Origin: an uncultured Caulobacteraceae bacterium
Lineage (GTDB): Bacteria > Pseudomonadota > Alphaproteobacteria > Caulobacterales > TH1-2
DNA length: 5,802 nucleotides
Direction of reading: 5' to 3'
Assembly: GCA_937967425.1 (NCBI GenBank)
Contig: CALBST010000018.1
Span: forward strand, 1 to 5,802
In this document: one piece after another, positions 1 to 5,802 of the stretch
How positions within the stretch are numbered: the stretch's first letter is position 1
Layout: every line of letters starts with the position of its first letter
Program-made: the position numbers and the translations under genes
The notes under the pieces: model-generated
The model's input: the letters and a program-made list of their open reading frames with translations, nothing else
What the model was told of the DNA's origin: nothing
Databases searched by the model: none

Positions 1-19
1 GACTGGACTTCTGGCAAGC

Positions 20-217
20 CTAGTGAAGACACTGCCGCCCTACGGCGTGCGCCACCATCGGCGGAGGTGGTCGGGGTGGCGGCGGCGGATCTTCGACCGG
101 CGGATCGGGAACTTCGGTCGGCGGCTGCGGCGGCGGCTCTTTGCGATCGGGCTCAGGCTGCTGTGGTCCAGGACGGTTCATGCGCGACAAACGCGCGAAC
201 GCCCGCTTTGGCGCCAT
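20..217 (-). CDS. Small proline-rich hypothetical protein, 65 aa
   Basis: This short frame starts at an ATG whose A is also the last base of the TGA stop of the DUF2306 gene (TGATG, sharing position 217). That arrangement is typical of translational coupling. The 65-residue product has a basic N-terminus ([16 protein letters not shown]) followed by a proline-rich, acidic-spaced tract at about residues 16-54, including PPTEVPDPPVEDPPPPP. It has no membrane helix or recognisable enzyme motif and is probably disordered. Short Pro-rich proteins of this style occur in many proteobacteria, but I do not assign a family or function. No good Shine-Dalgarno lies at normal distance (GGGAG is about 14 nt upstream), so expression probably depends on ribosomes finishing the upstream gene. 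The frame could be a chance GC-rich extension; the precise stop/start overlap is the main argument that it is real. Confidence 0.5.
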   Translation of the reverse strand: MAPKRAFARLSRMNRPGPQQPEPDRKEPPPQPPTEVPDPPVEDPPPPPRPPPPMVAHAVGRQCLH

Positions 218-759
218 CAGCCGAAGAACATCTCCCAAATCACGCGCCCCGGCGCGATCGCGGTCACACCGGCGATCACGAGCCCAATATAGAGCCCAAT
301 CATCGCGCGGGCGTGCGACATCACCTTCACCCGCGCCAGCCACAGCGCCAGCGGCACGCCGATGAACGTCATCACCGAGAAAATATGAATTGGGCTGAAC
401 TGCCCGTCGCGCATGTCGCGAATGAAGAACGTCGCGATCGCCGTCGCGAACATCATCGCAGCCCACGCCCAACCAAGCGTCCGGTGAAGCCCGCTTCCCT
501 TCGGCAACAGAAATTGCACGGGCCCAAGCGCCAACGCGATCGCAACCGTCACAACGTGGAACTGCACCAGCCAGCTTTGCGCAAACAGCGGCGCAAGGTC
601 GAACTTGAGCGTCTCGGGCATCGCCACGCTCCACGCGCCTGGTGTGAACACGAAGATCGCCGCCACGATGGCCATGCAGCCCGCAAAGATCACCCAGCCC
701 ATGCGCCGCTCGGCGCGCGCATCGCCGTTGCGTTCCTCTTGGCTGATCTCGCCACTCAT
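217..759 (-). CDS. DUF2306-type integral membrane protein
   Basis: A predicted inner-membrane protein of 180 aa. From the chosen start, hydrophobic helices lie near residues 21-39, 63-85, 95-112, 123-142 and 152-169. The signature [10 protein letters not shown] (88-97), preceding the third helix, and PIH...(123-125) and SHARAM (148-153) resemble the DUF2306 family, whose biochemical role is not established. Histidines at 68, 92, 125 and 149 lie in or beside helices and could bind a cofactor such as haem, but that is inference. The frame is open up to an ATG at 822. I chose the ATG at 759 because GGAGG (765-769) precedes it by 5 nt, and the longer form adds only a polar tail with no ribosome binding site. 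It is divergent from groES and appears to be co-transcribed with the small Pro-rich gene downstream. Confidence 0.75.
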   Translation of the reverse strand: MSGEISQEERNGDARAERRMGWVIFAGCMAIVAAIFVFTPGAWSVAMPETLKFDLAPLFAQSWLVQFHVVTVAIALALGPVQFLLPKGSGLHRTLGWAWAAMMFATAIATFFIRDMRDGQFSPIHIFSVMTFIGVPLALWLARVKVMSHARAMIGLYIGLVIAGVTAIAPGRVIWEMFFG

Positions 760-764
760 CCGCG

Positions 765-769
765 CCTCC
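765..769 (-). promoter_or_regulatory. Ribosome binding site deciding the DUF2306 start
   Basis: On the minus strand GGAGG lies 5 nt before the ATG at 759. The in-frame ATGs at 774 and 822 have no comparable site, so this favours the 180-aa product. Confidence 0.7.
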
Positions 770-857
770 AACATCGCTTGGCTCGAGGTTGCTTTGTTAT
801 TCAAAGTTCTCTGCCGCAGCAACGGAAAAAAGCGTGGCCCCGGACCGCTTCGTCAGG

Positions 858-886
858 TTGACGCCTCCCTGGCAGCCCCTTACATG
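858..886 (+). promoter_or_regulatory. Candidate groESL promoter (sigma-32 / sigma-70 overlap)
   Basis: TTGACG at 858-863 makes a good -35 for an alphaproteobacterial housekeeping promoter. Seventeen nucleotides later, TACATG (881-886) is a weak -10. The same -35 also reads as a partial heat-shock -35 (gTTGAcg), followed after 12 nt by CCCCTTACAT (876-885), which resembles the sigma-32 -10 consensus CCCCATnT. Transcription would start near 890-893, right at the CIRCE-like element, which is where HrcA operators commonly sit. The -35 also overlaps a small inverted repeat, CGTCA-ggt-TGACG (851-863). Sequence resemblance only. Confidence 0.45.
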
Positions 887-893
887 CCGCCCG

Positions 894-920
894 TTAGCAA
901 CCAAGGGCACTGAGTGCCAG
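894..920 (+). promoter_or_regulatory. Degenerate CIRCE element (HrcA operator) upstream of groES
   Basis: The left half TTAGCAACC (894-902) matches 7 of 9 bases of the CIRCE half-site TTAGCACTC. The right half GAGTGCCAG (912-920) matches 7 of 9 of GAGTGCTAA. They are separated by exactly the canonical 9 nt (903-911). The position, about 49 nt before the groES start and just after the candidate promoter, is where CIRCE normally lies. The halves are no longer perfect inverted repeats of each other, so HrcA binding may be weak. A separate perfect 13-bp palindrome, GGCACT-G-AGTGCC (906-918), overlaps the right half. Confidence 0.6.
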
Positions 921-954
921 TGCCTGCGGTCCGCTCAAAAGGCCTTACTAATCA

Positions 955-960
955 AGGGAG
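955..960 (+). promoter_or_regulatory. Ribosome binding site of groES
   Basis: AGGGAG ends 8 nt before the GTG at 969 and fixes that non-ATG codon as the groES start. An upstream in-frame ATG at 789 would add 60 residues unlike GroES, encoded across the promoter and CIRCE. Confidence 0.75.
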
Positions 961-968
961 TACACCCA

Positions 969-1289
969 GTGGCGAGCTTTCGTCCCCTGCACGACCGCGT
1001 TCTCGTGAAGCGCGTGAAAGAAGAAGAGAAGACCCGCGGCGGGATCATCATCCCGGAAACGGCGCAAGAGAAGCCGCAAGAAGGCGAAGTCGTCGCCGTC
1101 GGCCCGGGGGCCCGTGACGAAGACGGCGAGTACATCAAGCCGGACGTCAGCGTCGGCGACCGCATCCTGTTCGGCAAGTGGTCGGGCACGGAAGTCAAGG
1201 TCGATGGCGAAGAACTCCTCATCATGAAGGAGTCGGACATCCTCGGCGTCATCGAAGAGAAGAAGGCGAAGAAGGACAAGGCGGCCTAA
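969..1289 (+). CDS. groES: Co-chaperonin GroES (Hsp10), GTG start
   Basis: GroES is the cytosolic heptameric lid that caps GroEL and creates the folding chamber. The 106-aa product starts [12 protein letters not shown] (residues 4-15), the classic chaperonin-10 opening. The mobile loop is at about 16-32, with the GroEL-binding hydrophobic triplet III at 26-28 followed by Pro29. The GEVVAVGPG segment (39-47), [18 protein letters not shown] (63-80) and [14 protein letters not shown] (83-96) complete the fold. It is about ten residues longer than the usual 95-97 because of a lysine-rich tail, KKAKKDKAA (98-106). The start is GTG at 969, supported by AGGGAG 8 nt upstream. It is the first gene of the groESL operon, 51 nt before groEL. 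The candidate heat-shock promoter and CIRCE-like site upstream suggest sigma-32/HrcA control. Identity is certain; the tail is slightly unusual. Confidence 0.97.
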   Translation: MASFRPLHDRVLVKRVKEEEKTRGGIIIPETAQEKPQEGEVVAVGPGARDEDGEYIKPDVSVGDRILFGKWSGTEVKVDGEELLIMKESDILGVIEEKKAKKDKAA

Positions 1290-2984
<1,695 letters not shown>

Positions 2985-3008
2985 TCCAGCCACTAGCCAC
3001 GAAAACGG

Positions 3009-3041
3009 AAACGGCGGAGCGCAAGCTCCGCCGTTTTTGTT
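3009..3041 (+). terminator. Rho-independent terminator of groESL
   Basis: A perfect 10-bp stem, ACGGCGGAGC (3011-3020) with GCTCCGCCGT (3025-3034), closes on a GCAA tetraloop. Two flanking A-T pairs (3009-3010 with 3035-3036) extend it. It is followed by TTTTTGTTT, beginning inside the stem at 3034. It lies 25 nt after the groEL stop and between convergent genes. On the minus strand the trailing sequence is only partly T-rich, so it may terminate the converging gene less well. Confidence 0.93.
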
Positions 3042-3056
3042 TGGGCGCCTACGCCG

Positions 3057-3566
3057 CTACCCAGCGCCAGTTCCTTGATCCAGCAGAGGGCAATTGCGCG
3101 CGACGCCAATCGCGTTGACTTGCCCGACTGGCGCAGGCTTGCCGTCCGGCATCTGTTGCCCAGTCCTCACAGTCGCGAAGCCGCCGCGATCGCCGTAGAA
3201 ATACCACCGCGCCTCTTCCACCGAAGTGATCGGCTGGCCGTCCACAAACTGTATCTCATCGCCAACACACAAACGCCCGCGCCAGCGGCCGCGTTCCGGC
3301 GCACGCGTCACCGTAGCCGCATATTGGCGCAGCACGCCTTCGCGATTTGATGGGTTGATCTGCACCCACTCGATCTGCGCGCCGGTGCGGTTGATGAATT
3401 GGGGAATTCGAACGCCCGGGGGAACGACGTCGTCGAGAAACCCAAACTGCTGGGCGCCCATCGCTAGAGTAGCGAGCGTGCCTATGACGCCGGACCACGC
3501 CTGCACGCGCGCGAAGGACGTGCCTTTGTCTTCTTTCTCTTTGGGTTCGTCATCACGGCGCGCCAT
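3057..3566 (-). CDS. Membrane-anchored hypothetical protein with PDZ-like segment
   Basis: I do not recognise this 169-aa protein as a named family. It has a highly charged N-terminus (MARRDDEPKEKEDKG), then one modest hydrophobic helix at about 23-38 (AWSGVIGTLATLAMGA), which suggests a signal anchor with the C-terminal part outside the cytoplasm. Residues 99-123, with LCVGDEIQFVDGQPITSVEEA, closely resemble the GDxIxxVNGxxVxS core of PDZ domains, although the domain would be short. Two cysteines, Cys100 and Cys159, could form a disulfide if the domain is periplasmic. The start at 3566 is backed by a strong G-rich Shine-Dalgarno (minus-strand AGAGGGGGG, 3572-3580). It converges on groEL and diverges from the Ppx/GppA-like gene across 84 nt. 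Coding status is well supported by the RBS and protein-like composition; function is unknown. Confidence 0.7.
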   Translation of the reverse strand: MARRDDEPKEKEDKGTSFARVQAWSGVIGTLATLAMGAQQFGFLDDVVPPGVRIPQFINRTGAQIEWVQINPSNREGVLRQYAATVTRAPERGRWRGRLCVGDEIQFVDGQPITSVEEARWYFYGDRGGFATVRTGQQMPDGKPAPVGQVNAIGVARNCPLLDQGTGAG

Positions 3567-3604
3567 CTCGTCCCCCCTCTGACGACACTATACTACCGTA
3601 AAAT

Positions 3605-3629
3605 TCCGATCTAGCATCCGCCGATCGGA
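3605..3629. repeat. Perfect 7-bp inverted repeat, possible operator
   Basis: TCCGATC (3605-3611) and GATCGGA (3623-3629) are exact reverse complements separated by 11 nt, giving half-site centres 18 nt apart. The repeat lies downstream of the candidate plus-strand -10 and in the expected -35 area of the minus-strand promoter. It could be a regulator site or a hairpin in the leader of the Ppx/GppA-like gene. Chance occurrence is possible. Confidence 0.4.
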
Positions 3630-3637
3630 GTGAAAGC

Positions 3638-3645
3638 AGGGGGGG
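3638..3645 (+). promoter_or_regulatory. G-rich ribosome binding site deciding the Ppx/GppA-like start
   Basis: AGGGGGGG lies 5 nt before the ATG at 3651. An in-frame GTG at 3630 would give seven extra residues but has GGAG overlapping the codon itself, so the ATG is preferred. Confidence 0.65.
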
Positions 3646-3650
3646 CTTAC

Positions 3651-4772
3651 ATGGCCGGGATTTTCAGCCGCCGGAATGTAATTGTCGGCGGCGTCGCCAC
3701 GCTCGGCATTGCCGGGTTCGCCGCATACAACCTCATAGACCGCAAGGTCCACCAGGTTGGCGTCGTCGAACTCGGCTCCGGCGGGCCGAAATGGACGGTG
3801 CTCAGATTTGCGCCGCGTCAACTAATGGGGGGCATGGGCGCCGATCGATATGACGGCGTCCAACGCGCGAGCCGCTATGATCGCCACGTCGTCGCATCAG
3901 GCGATATCGAAGTCGAAGTTCGCAATCCCGAGGCAATTCCCGACGTCGTCGCTGCCACCATGCGCGCCGCCGAATTGCTTGAGAACAACGGCGTGCAACC
4001 AGGCCGAAGCGTGATCGTCGGATCCTCCAGCATTGCGCGCTTGCCGCCCGAGCATCTGGAAAACCTTCGCAAGGCTTTTCAAAATGCGAACGTACAACTT
4101 GAAATTGTCAACGCAGCGCAGGAAGCCGAATACGCCTTCCGCTGGCTCGTCGCACTCTCCGACCGCGACAACTCTACCTTCATCGATATTGGTTCGGGCA
4201 ACATCAAAGGCGGGCACATCAATCCCGAAACGGGCGAATTTGCCTCCTTCGAAATTGCCGAGGGCATCAGCTCGCTGATGAGCGCCGCGCAAGCGCTGCC
4301 AGACACCACCTCGATTCAAGACCGCATGGCCGCTGTTGTGGCGGAACGCATCACCCCGCGCTTGGAAGTGTTGAAGCGCGACGGCTTCGCCAACGACCGC
4401 ATGTATCTTTCCGGCGGCGCTGTCTGGGCAATGCGATGCGTCACGCATCCTGATATTCCGCAGAACGAGCCCTGGGTCCGGCTGACCGCTACGGATGTTC
4501 AGCGCTACTACGATATTGTGACAGCCGATCCGAGCCTGAACAGTCTCACGGAAAATCTCCCCGCCAACTCGAGCCTGCGCCGCCGCATTGCTGCGATCCA
4601 CGAAGCAATCCCGCAAGAGAACCGCATTCTCGCGAGCGCCCACATTCTCAAGGCGATGTCGGAACAACTCGACTTCGATTCGACCCCGCACGTCTTCTTC
4701 GCGGACGAAGGCCAGTTCGCTTGGTCGACAATGTACCTGCTCGCGCGCCTCGGGCTGGAGCGGCGCCTCTAG
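3651..4772 (+). CDS. Ppx/GppA-like protein with Tat-like N-terminal signal
   Basis: A 373-aa protein with the two-lobed ASKHA layout of the exopolyphosphatase/guanosine pentaphosphatase family. Aligning by eye: VGVVELGSGG (36-45) sits at the first phosphate loop (family DLGSNS), VGSSSIAR (123-130) at TSAxR, LEIVNAAQEAEYA (150-162) at SGxEEA, FIDIGSGN (177-184) at DIGGGS, YLSGGA (252-257) at the adenosine-type motif, and PQENRILASAHIL (321-333) at the RADxxxxGxxIL segment. Several key residues differ: Glu40 replaces the usual first Asp, and SDGGLREG appears as FADEGQFAWS (350-359). The N-terminus SRRNVIVGGVATLGIAG (6-22) resembles a twin-arginine signal or anchor, which is odd for a normally cytosolic family. 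Start ATG 3651 is supported by a G-rich RBS. Enzymatic activity on polyphosphate or pppGpp is uncertain. Confidence 0.72.
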   Translation: MAGIFSRRNVIVGGVATLGIAGFAAYNLIDRKVHQVGVVELGSGGPKWTVLRFAPRQLMGGMGADRYDGVQRASRYDRHVVASGDIEVEVRNPEAIPDVVAATMRAAELLENNGVQPGRSVIVGSSSIARLPPEHLENLRKAFQNANVQLEIVNAAQEAEYAFRWLVALSDRDNSTFIDIGSGNIKGGHINPETGEFASFEIAEGISSLMSAAQALPDTTSIQDRMAAVVAERITPRLEVLKRDGFANDRMYLSGGAVWAMRCVTHPDIPQNEPWVRLTATDVQRYYDIVTADPSLNSLTENLPANSSLRRRIAAIHEAIPQENRILASAHILKAMSEQLDFDSTPHVFFADEGQFAWSTMYLLARLGLERRL

Positions 4773-4853
4773 ACGACAAACACAAAGTGGGACCGATCGC
4801 CTCAGATGTCGTTTGAAGTTGTCGCGTGAGGCGCAGCCGTTAGTTTGCCCCCC

Positions 4854-5802
4854 ATGACTCAGAGCCGAACAGCAACACACTGGTGGCAGCGCGACACGAC
4901 GCCTGGCTACATCCTGATCGCAGCGACGATCCTTTCGTTCATCGCCCTCAACAGCACGTTCGGCGATACGATCCACCACCTGCTTGAAGATCAGATCGCG
5001 GGCCTCATGGTCGGCGTCGGCGCGGGCGCGCATCCGGTAAATCTTCACCTCATCATCAATGACGGCTTGATGGTGATCTTCTTTCTCTATGTCGGACTCG
5101 AGTTGAAGCGCGAGACAGTCGAAGGGCCGTTCAAGAATCCCCGCGAAGCCGCGCTCCCTATGGCCGGCGCTGTCGGCGGCATGCTCATGCCAGCTCTGAT
5201 CTATGTCGTGCTCAACGCCCACGAGCCTTCTTATTTGCGCGGCTGGGCCATTCCCGCGGCCACCGATATCGCCTTCGCCATCGGCGTCCTTTCCCTGCTC
5301 GGCCCGCGCGTGCCTTCGGGCTTGCGGCTCTTCTTGCTGGCGCTCGCCATCATCGACGATTTAGGCGCCATTCTCGTCATCGCGCTCTTCTACTCGACGT
5401 ACCTCGTCGGCTGGGCGCTTGGCGGCGCGGCGGTGACGTTCGGCATCATGCTGTTGATGAACCGCGGCGGGATAAAATCTCTGTTGCCCTATTGGCTTCT
5501 CGGCCTCGTTCTTTGGGGCTTCATGCTGCTCTCCGGTGTTCACGCCACTATTGCCGGCGTGCTCACAGCAATGGCCGTCCCGATGCGCGACAAGAAAGGC
5601 GGCTCACCCCTGATCACCGCCGAGCACGCGCTCAAATATTGGGTGCAGTTCGCGATCATGCCGATCTTCGCGCTGGTGAACGCCGGCGTAGTGCTGCACG
5701 GCGCCGGGCTCGATACGCTCCTGCATCCGATCGCGCTTGGCATCAGCCTCGGCCTCGTTCTCGGCAAACCCATCGGCATTACAGTCGCGTCTTATCTCGC
5801 GT
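4854..5802 (+). CDS. nhaA: Na+/H+ antiporter NhaA, 3' end cut by window
   Basis: NhaA is an inner-membrane antiporter that expels Na+ in exchange for protons and supports pH and salt homeostasis. The first 316 codons are present; the family is usually about 380-400 aa or somewhat more, so the final helices are missing beyond the window edge. Diagnostic segments are INDGLMVIFFLYVGLELKRE (68-87), IPAATDIAFAIGVLSLLGPR (133-152) with Thr137-Asp138, LALAIIDDLGAILVIALFY (162-180) with the ion-binding pair Asp168-Asp169, GVHATIAGVL (228-237), and LGLVLGKPIGI (299-309) with Lys305. These correspond to E. coli Thr132/Asp133, Asp163/Asp164 and Lys300. The ATG at 4854 places the TPGYILIAA helix as in other NhaA proteins, but no Shine-Dalgarno is visible near it. 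It lies 81 nt after the Ppx/GppA-like gene on the same strand, with no clear terminator between them. Confidence 0.97.
   Translation, partial: MTQSRTATHWWQRDTTPGYILIAATILSFIALNSTFGDTIHHLLEDQIAGLMVGVGAGAHPVNLHLIINDGLMVIFFLYVGLELKRETVEGPFKNPREAALPMAGAVGGMLMPALIYVVLNAHEPSYLRGWAIPAATDIAFAIGVLSLLGPRVPSGLRLFLLALAIIDDLGAILVIALFYSTYLVGWALGGAAVTFGIMLLMNRGGIKSLLPYWLLGLVLWGFMLLSGVHATIAGVLTAMAVPMRDKKGGSPLITAEHALKYWVQFAIMPIFALVNAGVVLHGAGLDTLLHPIALGISLGLVLGKPIGITVASYLA

Larger units (their letters stand above)
3567..3650. promoter_or_regulatory. Divergent intergenic region with shared -10-like box
   Basis: Both flanking genes must be read out of this 84-nt gap or from further upstream. TATACT at 3589-3594 matches the -10 consensus at 5 of 6 positions on the plus strand, and its complement, read on the minus strand as the overlapping AGTATA/TATAGT, is equally good for the PDZ-like gene. 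No convincing -35 was found at 17 nt on either side. A perfect 7-bp inverted repeat follows at 3605-3629. Confidence 0.35.

Noticed and set aside
20..634. Longer 204-codon version of the proline-rich minus-strand frame
   Set aside because: Its upstream two thirds overlap the DUF2306 gene in another frame and read as Arg/Asp/Ala-rich shadow. Only the part from the ATG at 217 is plausible.
67..861. A 264-codon plus-strand open frame
   Set aside because: It is antisense to the DUF2306 gene, with Arg/His-rich shadow composition, and runs into the groES promoter region.
789..968. N-terminal extension of GroES from an upstream ATG
   Set aside because: It would translate through the promoter and CIRCE-like site and has no GroES similarity. 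The GTG at 969 has a proper RBS.
4773..4812. ACGACA...TGTCGT inverted repeat after the Ppx/GppA-like gene as a terminator
   Set aside because: Only 6-bp arms with a 28-nt loop and no clean T-run, too weak to call as an intrinsic terminator.
3897..5222. A 441-codon minus-strand open frame spanning the Ppx/GppA-like gene and nhaA
   Set aside because: It crosses two well-supported plus-strand genes and their intergenic gap, and has low-complexity composition typical of shadow frames.

Overview
The window looks like ordinary chromosome from a GC-rich alphaproteobacterium. The groES-groEL operon has the alphaproteobacterial form, start sites use strong G-rich Shine-Dalgarno sequences, and codons strongly favour G/C in third position. 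A Caulobacterales/Hyphomonadaceae-like source is a guess from general resemblance, not something the sequence proves. No tRNA, rRNA, mobile element, CRISPR array or phage gene was seen.

Layout. Positions 20-759 (minus strand) hold a two-gene unit: a DUF2306-type multi-helix membrane protein, and a 65-residue proline-rich small protein whose ATG shares a base with the upstream stop codon. Positions 760-968 are a divergent regulatory region. It carries a candidate heat-shock/housekeeping promoter and a degenerate CIRCE (HrcA operator) with the standard 9-nt spacer just ahead of groES. Positions 969-2984 are groES and groEL (chaperonin), closed by a very strong intrinsic terminator at 3009-3041. 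Positions 3057-3566 (minus) hold an unrecognised membrane-anchored protein with a PDZ-like stretch. It is divergently transcribed from a Ppx/GppA-like ASKHA-fold protein (3651-4772, plus) that begins with a Tat-like twin-arginine signal and has changed phosphate-loop motifs. The 84-nt region between them contains a shared near-symmetrical -10-like sequence and a perfect 7-bp inverted repeat. From 4854 to the window edge is the start of nhaA, a Na+/H+ antiporter truncated by the window.

How the genes fit together. GroES and GroEL form the essential folding machine, and their upstream signals fit HrcA plus sigma-32 type heat control. The other genes are envelope proteins with no obvious pathway link to the chaperonin. 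The least ordinary part is the divergent pair at 3057-4772: a PDZ-like anchored protein and an apparently exported, motif-altered Ppx/GppA homologue. No clear new multi-gene defence or mobile system is visible.
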